A stretch of 64,000 nt of DNA from Oceanimonas smirnovii ATCC BAA-899. Its GTDB lineage: Bacteria > Pseudomonadota > Gammaproteobacteria > Enterobacterales > Aeromonadaceae. Made by a program: the position numbers and the translations under genes. The stretch lies in assembly GCF_000381965.1 (NCBI RefSeq), contig NZ_KB908454.1, positions 221,724-285,723 of the forward strand. Direction: 5' to 3'. Within the stretch, counting starts at the first letter, position 1; the number at the start of each line of letters is the position of its first letter. The notes beneath the pieces are model-generated. The model had not been told where the DNA came from. It ran no database searches and worked only from the letters and a program-made list of their open reading frames with translations. This document shows positions 17,593-26,708 of this stretch, in pieces.

Positions 17593-18018
17593 GTGGACAA
17601 GTTCGACCAGAAAATTCTGTCTTTGCTCACGGAAAACGCCCGCATGGCGGTGGCCAGCATTGCCCGTGAGGTAAACCTGTCGCGTTCGGCGGTGTCGGAG
17701 CGCATCAAGAGCCTGGAAGAGCGGGGCATTATCAAGGGGTATCATGCCCGGGTGGGGCAGCCCAAGGGCGTGGTGCGGGCTTATTTTGCCCTTTGTTATC
17801 ATGTGCGCCAGTGCGAGCAATATGCCGAGCCGCTGCGGGCCGTGCCGGAAATTAAGCTGTGCTACACCATCAGCGGCGAAACCGACATGCTGGTGTATGT
17901 GGAAGCCGAGTCAATGGAGCGGCTGGATGCCATTCGCCATATTATTGAGCACACACCTCATATTAAAACGGTGCGCACTCACATGATTTTGGGCGAAGTG
18001 ATTAATACCCTGTCTTAA
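17593..18018 (+). CDS. Lrp/AsnC family transcriptional regulator
   Basis: This is a 141-residue regulator. A winged helix-turn-helix spans about 1-60 (FDQKILSLLTENAR; LSRSAVSERIKSLEERGII), followed by the AsnC/RAM effector-binding domain (about 65-140; CYTISGETDMLVYVE). The GTG start at 17593 was chosen over the longer frame because a GAGGT ribosome site lies 4 bases upstream and the family begins about here (VDKFDQ). It is divergent from the yjeH-like exporter and probably controls it in response to an amino acid. The helicase IV gene follows after 9 bases and may be co-transcribed. Confidence 0.9.
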   Translation: MDKFDQKILSLLTENARMAVASIAREVNLSRSAVSERIKSLEERGIIKGYHARVGQPKGVVRAYFALCYHVRQCEQYAEPLRAVPEIKLCYTISGETDMLVYVEAESMERLDAIRHIIEHTPHIKTVRTHMILGEVINTLS

Positions 18019-18027
18019 GGCCGTTTT

Positions 18028-20025
18028 ATGTTTATTTGCAAAGCGCATTGGCTGGGCCGGTTATTTAACCATCCGTTTGTGGCGGTAACTGCTTCGGCGC
18101 ACGGTCCGGTGTTACATCTTAAGGATGAGCAGCATGCACTGGGCTGGCATGAGCTGCTGGCCCCGCCGCAGCTGGAGCAGGGGCGGTTGTTTCGCCAGCT
18201 GGTGCTGGACTGCCACGACGGCCAGCTGGTGTGCGCCTGGCTGCCTGCTGCCCGGGCCGGTGCGCTGGCACAACAGCTGGCGCTGGGCTGGTTTGAGTTT
18301 CACGGGGCGCGGGTGCTGCCGCTGGCGGAGCGCTGCCTGGCGCTGCTGGAAATGGGTTATTTGCGCTATTCCCGCTGGCAGCAGCTGAAGCTGTGGCTTG
18401 AAGACGAGCCGGTGCAGTGGCATGCCTTTACCCTGCCCGAGGGCCTGAGTGACCGTGTGTATGCGGCCTTTGAGCTGGTGGCCACCCTGCAGCAGGCAAA
18501 TGACGACTGGCGTGAGCAGTGCACAGAGGAATATTGCCAGCAGGCGCTGAGAGAGCATAAAACGCTGTTTGATACTCTGGAGGCCCATCCGCTGACGGCT
18601 GCCCAGCGTCTGGCCTGCGTGACCGATGAAGATCATAACCTGGTGCTGGCCGGCGCCGGCTGCGGCAAAACCAGCGTGATGGCGGCGCGCACCGCGTTTT
18701 TGCTGGCATCCCATCAGGCCGATGCTCATGAGGTGCTGCTGCTGGCCTTTGGCAATGAGGCGGCGGCAGAAATGCGCCAGCGCCTGCCCGAACATGCCCG
18801 TGGTGTGCAGGTAAGCACCTTTCATGCCCTTGGGCTGAATATTATTACGCAGGCCACGGGGCGGGCTCCGGCACTGAGCGAGCTGGCCGGTAATGAGCAG
18901 CACAAACAGCGTGTGTTTGCCCGCTGGCTGGAGCAACTGGCCGGGGATGAAAGCTATGGCGTGCGCCTGCTGGCCTGGCTGCGCCAGCATCGTTTTCAGA
19001 CGGTGCCAACCCCCGATTTTGCCCGCCTGGCCCGGGAGTGGGCCCCCCTGGTGGCGGCGCTTAAACTGTATGGCGCGCCCGAGCAGTTAACCCCGGAACA
19101 GGCTGAGCAGCTGGCACTGGTGCGGCCCTTGCTGGCGCGCTATCAGCAGCATTTATGCGAGCATAACGAAATTGACTTTGATGACATGATAGAGCAGGCC
19201 GCCGAGCTGGTGTACAGCGGCCGTTTTGTGGTGCCCTGGCGGCATGTGCTGGTGGATGAGTTTCAGGATATTTCTGAGCACAGGGCCGGCCTGCTGCTGG
19301 CACTGCGCAAGGCTGCCCCCGGGCTGGCACTGTTTTGCGTGGGCGACGACTGGCAGGCCATTTATCGCTTCACCGGGGCGGATGTGTCTGTGACCACCGG
19401 CTTTGCCGACTTTTTTGGAGCCAGTGCAGTAACGGCCCTTGATACTACCTTTCGTTTTAATAACGTGATTGAAAAGGTGGCCAGCCGCTTTGTTACCCGC
19501 AATCCGCAGCAGTTGCCCAAAACCCTGAGCACCCTTACCCGCACTGAAGGCCCCTGTGTGCATGTGCTGCCGGTTACGGCCGATAACACCATGGATGCCG
19601 TGGCCCGCCTGCTGGGGCAAATTGCGGCGCAGCGGCCCGAGGCGAGTGTGTATGTGCTGTCTCGCTTTCGCTTTAGCCTGCCCGATGATGATCTGCTGGC
19701 CGGCTGGCGCAAACGCTTTGCCGGCCTGACCCTGAACGCCCAGACCCTGCACGGTGCCAAGGGCAAAGAGGCTGACTGTGTGATTGTGCTGGGCCTTGCC
19801 CGCGGCCACTACGGCTTTCCGCCTGAGAAAAAGCAGGCATCTTTGCTGGATGCACTGCTGCCCGCCGAAGAAGATTTTCCTCACGCCGAAGAGCGCCGGC
19901 TGTTTTATGTGGGCCTGACCCGCGCCCGCGAGCAGGTATTTCTGCTGGCCGACAGCCAACTGCCGTCACCTTTTGTAAAGGAGCTGCTGGAAGGCGGATA
20001 TTCGGGAGTAAGCCGGTGGAAGTAA
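18028..20025 (+). CDS. helD: DNA helicase IV (UvrD/Rep superfamily 1)
   Basis: This is a 665-residue superfamily 1 helicase, close in length to E. coli HelD. An N-terminal accessory region of about 190 residues precedes the motor. Walker A is AGAGCGKTSVM (about residue 208), the DExQ-type motif VLVDEFQDIS, then VGDDWQAIYRFTGAD, LHGAKGKEAD and FYVGLTRAREQ. These are the ordered helicase motifs I, II, III, V and VI. It unwinds DNA 3' to 5' and acts in repair or recombination. The gene is followed at once by repeat unit B. Confidence 0.93.
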   Translation: MFICKAHWLGRLFNHPFVAVTASAHGPVLHLKDEQHALGWHELLAPPQLEQGRLFRQLVLDCHDGQLVCAWLPAARAGALAQQLALGWFEFHGARVLPLAERCLALLEMGYLRYSRWQQLKLWLEDEPVQWHAFTLPEGLSDRVYAAFELVATLQQANDDWREQCTEEYCQQALREHKTLFDTLEAHPLTAAQRLACVTDEDHNLVLAGAGCGKTSVMAARTAFLLASHQADAHEVLLLAFGNEAAAEMRQRLPEHARGVQVSTFHALGLNIITQATGRAPALSELAGNEQHKQRVFARWLEQLAGDESYGVRLLAWLRQHRFQTVPTPDFARLAREWAPLVAALKLYGAPEQLTPEQAEQLALVRPLLARYQQHLCEHNEIDFDDMIEQAAELVYSGRFVVPWRHVLVDEFQDISEHRAGLLLALRKAAPGLALFCVGDDWQAIYRFTGADVSVTTGFADFFGASAVTALDTTFRFNNVIEKVASRFVTRNPQQLPKTLSTLTRTEGPCVHVLPVTADNTMDAVARLLGQIAAQRPEASVYVLSRFRFSLPDDDLLAGWRKRFAGLTLNAQTLHGAKGKEADCVIVLGLARGHYGFPPEKKQASLLDALLPAEEDFPHAEERRLFYVGLTRAREQVFLLADSQLPSPFVKELLEGGYSGVSRWK

Positions 20026-20027
20026 TT

Positions 20028-20070
20028 AGCCCCTCTCCCTTTCAAGGGGGAGGTTGGGAGGGGGTTTTCT
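20028..20070. repeat. Palindromic GC-rich repeat B
   Basis: A single copy of the CCCTCTCCCTTT / AAGGGGGAGG palindrome with a GGTTGGGAGGGGGTTTT tail lies directly after helD and 4 bases before the 3' end of the DUF559 gene. With cluster C it brackets that gene. Confidence 0.8.
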
Positions 20071-20073
20071 CTC

Positions 20074-20445
20074 TTAGGGGGTTGTTGAAGAACGCACATA
20101 TTCCATAATCACGGCCATCACGCCATCCAGATTCTGCATGACTTCCAGATTGGTAAACCGAAGCACATCAATACTCAAGCGGGATAAGTACAACGTTCTT
20201 TGCTGATCGTAGGCCAGCGCTGCTTCATTCAAAAAGTGGCTGTCACCATCAATTTCCAGTACCAGTTTTAAGCTTGGGCAGTAAAAATCAACGATATAGG
20301 GGCCAATGCCGTGCTGCCGCCGGAATTTGACGCCGGTTTGCCCGGCTCTGAGTTGCTGCCAGAGTATTCGTTCCGGTGCTGTCATTTCTTGCCGCAGTGC
20401 CCTGCGAAAGGGCAGCTGGGATTTGCGGTTGAAGGTGGTGCTCAT
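20074..20445 (-). CDS. DUF559 domain protein (Vsr-like endonuclease fold)
   Basis: This 123-residue protein has the features of DUF559: ALRQEMTAPERILWQQLRAGQ, then VKFRRQHGIGPYIVDFYCP and the acidic LVLEIDGDSHF. The family adopts a very-short-patch-repair/PD-(D/E)XK-type endonuclease fold, with candidate catalytic Asp and Glu in the IVDFY and LEIDGD strands. Its biological function is not established. It lies on the minus strand between repeat B and cluster C, which makes gene plus repeats look like one unit inserted between helD and hpd. Nuclease activity is inferred from the family only. Confidence 0.85.
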   Translation of the reverse strand: MSTTFNRKSQLPFRRALRQEMTAPERILWQQLRAGQTGVKFRRQHGIGPYIVDFYCPSLKLVLEIDGDSHFLNEAALAYDQQRTLYLSRLSIDVLRFTNLEVMQNLDGVMAVIMEYVRSSTTP

Positions 20446-20473
20446 GGGAATAGTGTAGTGGAACCTGAAGCAA

Positions 20474-20690
20474 ACCCCTCCCTAGCCCTCCCCTTGAAAA
20501 GGGGAGGGAACAGTATGTGCTTCTCTCTCTTTTAAGGGGAGGCCGCTGTTTTGCTCCTCCCCCTTTTCAAGGGGGAGGGTGGGAGGGGGTTGAAGGCAAA
20601 CCCCACCCTGACCCTTCACCTTGGAAAGGGGAGGGAACAGTATGTGCTCCTCTCCCCCTTGTTAAGGGTGAAGGCAGGGAGGGGGTGTCT
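20474..20690. repeat. Palindromic GC-rich repeat cluster C
   Basis: At least three palindromes of the CCCTCCCCTT-loop-AAGGGGAGGG type occur, in alternating orientation. They are spaced by AACAGTATGTGCTTC-like linkers, two copies of which (near 20509 and 20637) are nearly identical, so the unit itself appears duplicated. The 339-base gap between the DUF559 start and hpd holds this cluster and the TyrR-like site downstream. I see no gene in it. Confidence 0.82.
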
Positions 20691-20707
20691 GTAATCATTT
20701 CTTTACA
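20690..20707 (+). promoter_or_regulatory. TyrR-box-like operator upstream of hpd
   Basis: TGTAAT-N6-TTTACA matches the strong TyrR/PhhR box TGTAAA-N6-TTTACA at 11 of 12 fixed positions, centred about 86 bases before the hpd start. TyrR-family proteins regulate aromatic amino acid genes in gamma-proteobacteria, which fits a tyrosine-degradation gene. Confidence 0.7.
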
Positions 20708-20784
20708 CCTTCATTTCCTCCCCGGCTTCATTCTTCATCCCCGCCTCTATACTTAATCCGCCATGTTCGGGTGAGGAGGGCGTT

Positions 20785-21861
20785 ATGGCGGCGAGTAACA
20801 ATAATCTGTGGGAAAACCCGCTGGGCACTGACGGCTTTGAGTTTGTGGAATATGCCTCCACCGAGCCCGAGCGGCTGGCGCAGTTGTTTGAGCGGCTCGG
20901 GTTTGTGGCGGTATCGCGCCATCGCAGCAAAAATGTGACCCTGTATCGTCAGGGCGATATCAACTTTATTCTGAATGCCGAGCCCGACAGCCAGGCGGCG
21001 CGCTTTGCGCGGGAGCATGGCCCTTGTGCCAATGCCATGGCCTTTCGTGTGAAAGACGCAGCGGCGGCCATTCGCCGGCTGCAGGCCGACGGAGCCAAAG
21101 TTGTGCCGTCTGGTGCCGGCCCCATGGAGTTGCAGATCCCGGCCATTGAAGGCATAGGCGGCTCGCTTATTTATCTGGTAGACAGATACGGTGATCACAG
21201 CATTTATGATGTGGATTTTCGCCCCATTGAGGGCGTGGAGCGCCACCCGAAGGGCGTGGGGCTGACCTGCATTGATCACCTTACTCATAATGTGGCCCGC
21301 GGCCATATGGACACCTGGTCCGGGTTTTATCAGCGGCTGTTTAATTTTCGCGAAATTCGCTATTTCGATATTGAAGGCAAGCTTACCGGGCTGCGCTCCC
21401 GGGCCATGACCAGCCCCTGCGGCAAAATTCGTATTCCCATTAATGAGTCTTCCGACGAGCACAGCCAGATTGAGGAGTTTTTGCGCCAGTATAAAGGCGA
21501 GGGCATTCAGCATATTGCTCTGGGCACCGGGGATATTTACCGCACGGTAGAGCAGCTGCGCGCCGGCGGCATGAGCTTTATGAGCACGCCCGACACTTAC
21601 TATGAGCGTCTGAATGATCGCCTGCCCGGCCATGGTGAGGATGTGGCGCGCTTGCAACGCAATCGCATTTTAATGGACGGTGCGCCTACTCAGGGGCAGG
21701 GGCTCTTGCTGCAGATTTTTACCGATACCGTGATTGGCCCCATTTTCTTTGAAATTATTCAGCGCAAGGGCAACGAGGGCTTTGGTGAAGGTAATTTTCA
21801 GGCGCTTTTTGAGTCTATTGAGGAGGATCAGATACGCAGAGGGGTGCTGAAGGCGGATTAG
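20785..21861 (+). CDS. hpd: 4-hydroxyphenylpyruvate dioxygenase
   Basis: This 358-residue Fe(II) dioxygenase converts 4-hydroxyphenylpyruvate, the transamination product of tyrosine, to homogentisate. The two vicinal-oxygen-chelate halves are visible. Predicted iron ligands are His165 (IDHLTH), His243 (QHIALGT) and Glu323 (FFEIIQR), at nearly the same positions as in the Pseudomonas enzyme. The start is preceded by a good ribosome site (GGAGG). A TyrR-like box lies upstream. With phhAB at 43274-44428 it makes a phenylalanine-tyrosine-homogentisate route, though later steps are not in the window. Confidence 0.96.
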   Translation: MAASNNNLWENPLGTDGFEFVEYASTEPERLAQLFERLGFVAVSRHRSKNVTLYRQGDINFILNAEPDSQAARFAREHGPCANAMAFRVKDAAAAIRRLQADGAKVVPSGAGPMELQIPAIEGIGGSLIYLVDRYGDHSIYDVDFRPIEGVERHPKGVGLTCIDHLTHNVARGHMDTWSGFYQRLFNFREIRYFDIEGKLTGLRSRAMTSPCGKIRIPINESSDEHSQIEEFLRQYKGEGIQHIALGTGDIYRTVEQLRAGGMSFMSTPDTYYERLNDRLPGHGEDVARLQRNRILMDGAPTQGQGLLLQIFTDTVIGPIFFEIIQRKGNEGFGEGNFQALFESIEEDQIRRGVLKAD

Positions 21862-21925
21862 TCTTCATTTTTTAATCCGATCCGTTTTTTATTTGAACGT
21901 AAGGTGGCAAAATAGCAGGACATGC

Positions 21926-21943
21926 TGTCAGCCATTCTTTACA
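21926..21943 (+). promoter_or_regulatory. Second TyrR-box-like operator, upstream of the NSS transporter
   Basis: TGTCAG-N6-TTTACA keeps one perfect half-site and the exact six-base spacing of a TyrR box. It lies about 51 bases before the transporter start. As a weak-strong box it is less certain than the hpd site, but its position next to hpd supports aromatic amino acid control. Confidence 0.5.
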
Positions 21944-21993
21944 CCTTTAGCCGGGGTGGCTGATGATGCCAACAGGCTAAAACGAAAAACGGA

Positions 21994-23373
21994 GTGGGTG
22001 TGGTTAACAGTGTAAAGGGAGCCGGTGCCAGTCCGGCTCAGTGGTCCAGCCGGTTCGCTTTTATTATGGCGGCGGTGGGCTCGGCCGTGGGGCTTGGCAA
22101 TATCTGGAAGTTTCCTTACATCACCGGCGAAAACGGCGGCGGTGCCTTTGTGCTGGTATATCTGGCCTGCATTGCCGTTATCGGCATTCCCATCATGATG
22201 GCAGAGGTAATGCTGGGCCGGCGCGGCGGCAAAAGCCCTATTGGCACCATGCAGGTGCTGGCTCAGGCCGAGGGCAAGTCTCGTGGCTGGGTGGGCATTG
22301 GCATTCTGGCCACTGTGGCCTCGTTTTTGATCCTGTCGTTTTACAGCGTGATTGCCGGCTGGACCATGCCCTATATCGTGTCGGCGGCCAGCGGTGAGCT
22401 GAGCAACATCAGTGCTGAACGCTCGGGTACCTTGTTTGATAACCTGCTGGCGTCGCCGGGGCAGCTGTTGCTGTGGCACTCGGTATTTATGGGGTTAACC
22501 GTGCTGGTGTCGGCGGGCGGTGTGCGCCATGGTCTGGAGCGGGCGGTAACCAAGCTGATGCCGGCGCTGTTTGTGCTGCTGCTGATCCTGGTGGGTTATG
22601 CCACCACCACCGGGCATTTTGGTGAGGCGGTGGGCTTTTTGTTCCGGCCCGATTTTTCCAGCCTGACCGCCGAGGCGGTGCTGGTGGCGCTGGGCCATGC
22701 CTTTTTTACCCTGAGTCTGGCCAGCGGTGCCATGATGGCTTACGGCGCTTATCTCAACAAAAATGTGTCGATTGTGCGCACTTCCTTTACCGTGGCCATT
22801 CTTGATACCTGTGTGGCTCTGCTGGCGGGCCTGGCCATTTTTCCGGTGGTGTTTGCTAACGGTCTTGAAGCGGGTGCGGGGCCCGGTTTGATTTTTGTGA
22901 CCCTGCCGGTGGCCTTTGGCCAGATGCCCGGCGGCAGCTTTTTTGCCCTGCTGTTTTTTGTGCTGCTGTTGTTTGCGGCCTGGAGTTCGTCTATTTCCAT
23001 GCTGGAGTCGATGGTCAGCCACCTGCATGAGCGGGGCATCAGCCGGGTGAAAGCAGCCATTGGCGGCGGTGTTGTGGCCTGGCTGATTGGTATTACTACG
23101 CTGCTGTCGTTGAATATGTGGTCTGACTTTGCGCCGCTCAGCATGTTTGAGCGCTTTGAAGGCAAGACACTGTTTGATTTGTACGACTATTTTACCGCCA
23201 ACATCATGATGCCGCTGTGTGCGTTTCTTACCGCCATTTTCGCCGGCTGGGTAATGAAGCCGGCACACTCCGCCGCCGAGCTTGGCCAGCGCTGGCACGG
23301 CATTTGGTATGGCGTGATGCGCTATCTTACTCCCATTGCAGTGCTGATCGTGTTTTATACCAATTTGGGGTAA
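21994..23373 (+). CDS. Sodium:neurotransmitter symporter family transporter, possibly for tyrosine
   Basis: This is a 459-residue NSS/SNF-family sodium-coupled transporter with about eleven or twelve helices. The helix 1 signature AVGSAVGLGNIWKFPYITGENGGG, which in LeuT binds sodium and the amino acid, is intact near residue 25. The GTG start is used. Bacterial NSS proteins import amino acids such as tryptophan, tyrosine or leucine. Position directly after hpd and a TyrR-like site upstream point to an aromatic amino acid, most likely tyrosine. That specificity is inference. Confidence 0.85.
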   Translation: MGVVNSVKGAGASPAQWSSRFAFIMAAVGSAVGLGNIWKFPYITGENGGGAFVLVYLACIAVIGIPIMMAEVMLGRRGGKSPIGTMQVLAQAEGKSRGWVGIGILATVASFLILSFYSVIAGWTMPYIVSAASGELSNISAERSGTLFDNLLASPGQLLLWHSVFMGLTVLVSAGGVRHGLERAVTKLMPALFVLLLILVGYATTTGHFGEAVGFLFRPDFSSLTAEAVLVALGHAFFTLSLASGAMMAYGAYLNKNVSIVRTSFTVAILDTCVALLAGLAIFPVVFANGLEAGAGPGLIFVTLPVAFGQMPGGSFFALLFFVLLLFAAWSSSISMLESMVSHLHERGISRVKAAIGGGVVAWLIGITTLLSLNMWSDFAPLSMFERFEGKTLFDLYDYFTANIMMPLCAFLTAIFAGWVMKPAHSAAELGQRWHGIWYGVMRYLTPIAVLIVFYTNLG

Positions 23374-23576
23374 AGCTGGGGAGGTGTGAAGAGGGAGTAG
23401 TGACGAGTAGGTGAGGTGTGAAGAGGGAATAGTGAAGGGGCAGGGTAGTGAGCAGGGATGTGTGAAGATCTCCTCCCCCTTTTTTAAGGGGGAGGCAGGG
23501 AGGGGGTGAAGCAAACCCCACCCTGGCCCTCCCCTTAAAAAGGGGAGGGAATCTATGTGCCCCACTCCCTATCTCT
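23374..23576. repeat. Direct repeats and palindromic repeat cluster D
   Basis: Two 23-base direct repeats (23381-23403 and 23413-23435, starting GAGGTGTGAAGAGGGA, one mismatch) lie 32 bases apart just after the transporter stop. From 23470 to 23566 two further palindromes of the CCCTCCCC/GGGGAGGG type follow. The region separates convergent genes and holds no ORF that looks real. Confidence 0.75.
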
Positions 23577-25199
23577 TTAAACCTGAAACTTTTTCACCAG
23601 TTGGTTGAGTTGTTCGGCCAGGCGGGCCAGATCATTGCTGGAGGCGTTGGTCTGGTTGGCTCCGGCTGCTGTTTGCACCGACAGATCCCGAATATTGACC
23701 AGGTTGCGGTCTACTTCCCGCGAGACCGAGGCCTGCTCTTCGGCGGCGCTGGCAATGGTCTGGTTTTGTTCGTTTATCTGCATAATGGCTTCGGCAATCA
23801 GCTCCAGGGCTTCGCCGGCTTCCAGTGCAATTTGCCGGGTCTGGGCGCTGCGCTCGGTGCTGACCTGAATGGCGTTTACCGTGTCGTTGGTTTCGCCCTG
23901 AATGGCGTGCATCATGGCCTCAATTTCTTTGGTGGAGTCCTGAGTGCGGTGCGCCAGTGCGCGTACTTCGTCGGCCACCACGGCAAAGCCGCGGCCCGAC
24001 TCACCGGCCCGGGCGGCTTCAATGGCGGCGTTCAGCGCCAGCAGGTTGGTTTGCTCGGCAATGCCGCGGATCACATCCAGCACGGTGCCAATGTCGCGCA
24101 CCCGGGTTGCCAGGCTTTCTACCCCATGGCGGGTATTGGTAATTTCCTGCTCCAGCTCTGCCACCGTATTAATGGTGTGAGAAACCTTGTCGCGGCCAAT
24201 GCGGGCCTTGTCGTCGGCGGTGTCTGAGTTCTGTGAGGTAGCGGCGGCATTGCGGGCCACTTCTTCCACGGCAGAGGTCATTTCGTTAACGGCGGTGGCG
24301 GCCTGCTCCAGTTCATCGCTTTGTTGCTGCAGGGTGCGGGTAGACTGATCCGTGACCACATTGAGCTCTTCGGCGGTGGAGGCCAGCTGGTTGGATGAGT
24401 CATTAATTTCCACTATGGTCTGCTTGAGCCGTTGCTGCATGTCCCGCAGGGCACGAATCATGTCGCCGGCTTCGTCGTTGGCATCGTCATTAAACTGGCT
24501 GGTGAGGTTGCCGGATGCGATGGTGCGGCTGACCTCTACCGCCTTGCGAATGGGCAGCAGCAGGCTGCGGCTGAACAACAGGGCCAGCACTATCACCAGG
24601 GCAATGGCCACCAGAATGGCGACCACCATAATGGTGCTGGATGAAGAAATCATGTTATTGGTGACGGCGGCGGCGGTGTTGGCCCGGGTTCTCTGATCTG
24701 CGCCCAGCTCATTCAGATAATTGGTAACCTGCAGTCCGGTGCCGTCAAAGTCCTGATAACGGAACTGCTCTGCCAGCTCCAGCTGGCCGGCGTTGATCAT
24801 GCCAATAAGCCGTTGTTGCAGCTGATCATATTTTTCTTTGCTGGCGCTGATATCGGCCATCAGCCGGCTGCCTGTTTCCGACTCGATATAACTGCTCATT
24901 TCCTGCATATTGCTTTGAAAACTGGACTCCAGCTCCTGCAGCCGGGAAAGGGCATTCTGGCGGCGCTGGGGCGTGTCGGCATAGAGGGCGTTAAGGGTGT
25001 AAAGCCGGATTAACAGAAAATCCCGGCGTATTTCACCCACCTTGATGGCGGCGGGAATGCGCCGGTCGGCCATGATGTTGACTTCATCGCCTACACGGCT
25101 GAATTGCAGTATGGCGGTTAACCCGAGCAGCAGGGTAACAAGACCCAGGGCGCTGAACGACAGAACCGAACGGGGGCCAATTTTCAGTTTTCTCAGCAT
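23577..25199 (-). CDS. Methyl-accepting chemotaxis protein
   Basis: This is a 540-residue chemoreceptor. An N-terminal membrane helix (about 12-32) precedes a four-helix-bundle periplasmic sensor (about 33-190), a second helix (about 190-212), HAMP (about 213-265) and the long cytoplasmic signalling coiled coil. The hairpin tip has the conserved [23 protein letters not shown], followed by [11 protein letters not shown]. It couples ligand sensing to CheA/CheW. No C-terminal NWETF-type adaptation tether is present. The ligand is unknown. It is an isolated gene on the minus strand, not part of a che operon here. Confidence 0.93.
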   Translation of the reverse strand: MLRKLKIGPRSVLSFSALGLVTLLLGLTAILQFSRVGDEVNIMADRRIPAAIKVGEIRRDFLLIRLYTLNALYADTPQRRQNALSRLQELESSFQSNMQEMSSYIESETGSRLMADISASKEKYDQLQQRLIGMINAGQLELAEQFRYQDFDGTGLQVTNYLNELGADQRTRANTAAAVTNNMISSSSTIMVVAILVAIALVIVLALLFSRSLLLPIRKAVEVSRTIASGNLTSQFNDDANDEAGDMIRALRDMQQRLKQTIVEINDSSNQLASTAEELNVVTDQSTRTLQQQSDELEQAATAVNEMTSAVEEVARNAAATSQNSDTADDKARIGRDKVSHTINTVAELEQEITNTRHGVESLATRVRDIGTVLDVIRGIAEQTNLLALNAAIEAARAGESGRGFAVVADEVRALAHRTQDSTKEIEAMMHAIQGETNDTVNAIQVSTERSAQTRQIALEAGEALELIAEAIMQINEQNQTIASAAEEQASVSREVDRNLVNIRDLSVQTAAGANQTNASSNDLARLAEQLNQLVKKFQV

Positions 25200-25334
25200 G
25201 GTGTTGCCTCTTTATTTGATAATGGCGCGCATCATGACAGTGCTGTTGCACTGTCTTTTTGCGAAGGATCAATAAAGGCAGTATAGGCACCAAAATGGTT
25301 TCATAGGGAACTTGAATACAGCTCTGAGTAAACC

Positions 25335-26708
25335 TTAACCCGGCGTCTGCAGGCCGTATCTTTCTATTTTCTTCAGCAGCCCCTGGCGGGACAGGCCCAG
25401 CGCCTGGGCGGCGTGAGTGCGGTTGTTGTCGTGGCTGGCCAGGGCGTTGGTGATCAGGGTGATTTCCAGTGCCCGCACCTGGGCATCAAGAGTGTCGCCG
25501 GCGGGAAGCACCGAAAACGGGCTGCTGTTTCTGGCATCCGGATACAAGAGGGCAATGTCGTCCAGGGTGATAACCCCGCCCTGCGCAATGGCCGCCACGC
25601 TGTCCAGGGTGCTTTTCAGCTCGCGCACATTGCCCGGCCAGCGCCGCTGAATAAACCAGTTAAAGGCGGCGGTGTCGGGGTGCAGCGGTGGCCGGCCGCT
25701 GCCCTGGGCCTGTAGTTCCAGAAAGTGGCTGATCAGCAGCGGAATGTCTTCCGGGCGCTGATCCAGTGCCTGGGTTTCTATGGTCACGCCCTTGATGCGG
25801 TAGAACAAGTCTTCCCGGAATTCGCCGCTGGCCACTTTATCGGGCAGGCTGGCGTTAGTGGCGGAAATAAGCCGGACGTTAATGGTTTCAAGCTCACGCC
25901 CGCCCACCGGATAAAAGCTGCCTTCCTGCAGTACTCTCAGCAGTTTTACCTGCATAGCCAGGGGCATATCGCCAATTTCATCCAGAAACAAGGTGCCGCC
26001 GTCGGCCAGCTTGAGCAGGCCGGCCTTGTTGCGATCGGCCCCGGTAAAGGCCCCTTTGGTATGGCCGAACAGCTCGCTTTCCAGCAGCTCGGCAGGAATG
26101 GCCCCGCAGTGCACGGAAATAAAAGGGCCATGAGCCCGGCTGCTGAGATCATGAATGGCGCGGGAGATCACTTCCTTGCCGGTGCCGGACGGGCCGGTGA
26201 CCAGCACCCGTACATCGGTGGGAGCAATGCGGCTGACCAGCGCCCGTGTGTTGTTCATGGCCGGTGAAGCCCCAATCAGGGTGGTAATGGGGTGCTGTTT
26301 GCTGATGCGGGTTTTCAGGCTGTTGAGTTCGCGCACCAGCTGATGCTTGGTAATGGCCCGGCGGATCACCACTGCCAGCAGATCCGGATCCATGGGTTTG
26401 GCCAGCAGATCCCAGGCTCCCTGGCGCAGGGCTTCCAGTGCCAGTTCGCGCTCGCCGTGACCGGTCAGAATGATCACCGGTCTGTCGGTAAATTCCGGCA
26501 GCGCGGCCAGCGTCTGGCGCGGATCAAAGGCTGGCGGCATAGAAAGATCCAGCAGGATCAAGTCGGCATCCACCCTGGTGAGCAGCTCACGCAGATCATC
26601 CAGGCTGGCCCCTGTGTGCACTTCATAGCCCTCAGCCTGCAGCCATTGGCTGCTCAGGGTGCGAAAGGCGGGTTCGTCGTCAATTACCACAATGCGGGCG
26701 TTGCTCAT
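25335..26708 (-). CDS. Sigma-54-dependent response regulator (NtrC family)
   Basis: This is a 457-residue enhancer-binding protein. The receiver domain (about 1-120) has phospho-acceptor Asp54 (ILLDLSM). The AAA+ domain (about 145-380) has Walker A GPSGTGKE and the sigma-54 contact loop GAFTGA. The C-terminal Fis-type helix-turn-helix is [20 protein letters not shown]. It would activate RpoN-dependent promoters when phosphorylated. Its ATG overlaps the stop of the histidine kinase gene, so the two are a cognate pair. The nearest sigma-54 promoter match is just upstream of the divergent bd-oxidase operon (28702-28717), a plausible target. Confidence 0.94.
   Translation of the reverse strand: MSNARIVVIDDEPAFRTLSSQWLQAEGYEVHTGASLDDLRELLTRVDADLILLDLSMPPAFDPRQTLAALPEFTDRPVIILTGHGERELALEALRQGAWDLLAKPMDPDLLAVVIRRAITKHQLVRELNSLKTRISKQHPITTLIGASPAMNNTRALVSRIAPTDVRVLVTGPSGTGKEVISRAIHDLSSRAHGPFISVHCGAIPAELLESELFGHTKGAFTGADRNKAGLLKLADGGTLFLDEIGDMPLAMQVKLLRVLQEGSFYPVGGRELETINVRLISATNASLPDKVASGEFREDLFYRIKGVTIETQALDQRPEDIPLLISHFLELQAQGSGRPPLHPDTAAFNWFIQRRWPGNVRELKSTLDSVAAIAQGGVITLDDIALLYPDARNSSPFSVLPAGDTLDAQVRALEITLITNALASHDNNRTHAAQALGLSRQGLLKKIERYGLQTPG

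Noticed and set aside
20446..20784. Small ORFs within repeat cluster C
   Set aside because: Their translations are rich in Pro, Gly and Lys from the palindromes and show no start signals or conservation features.
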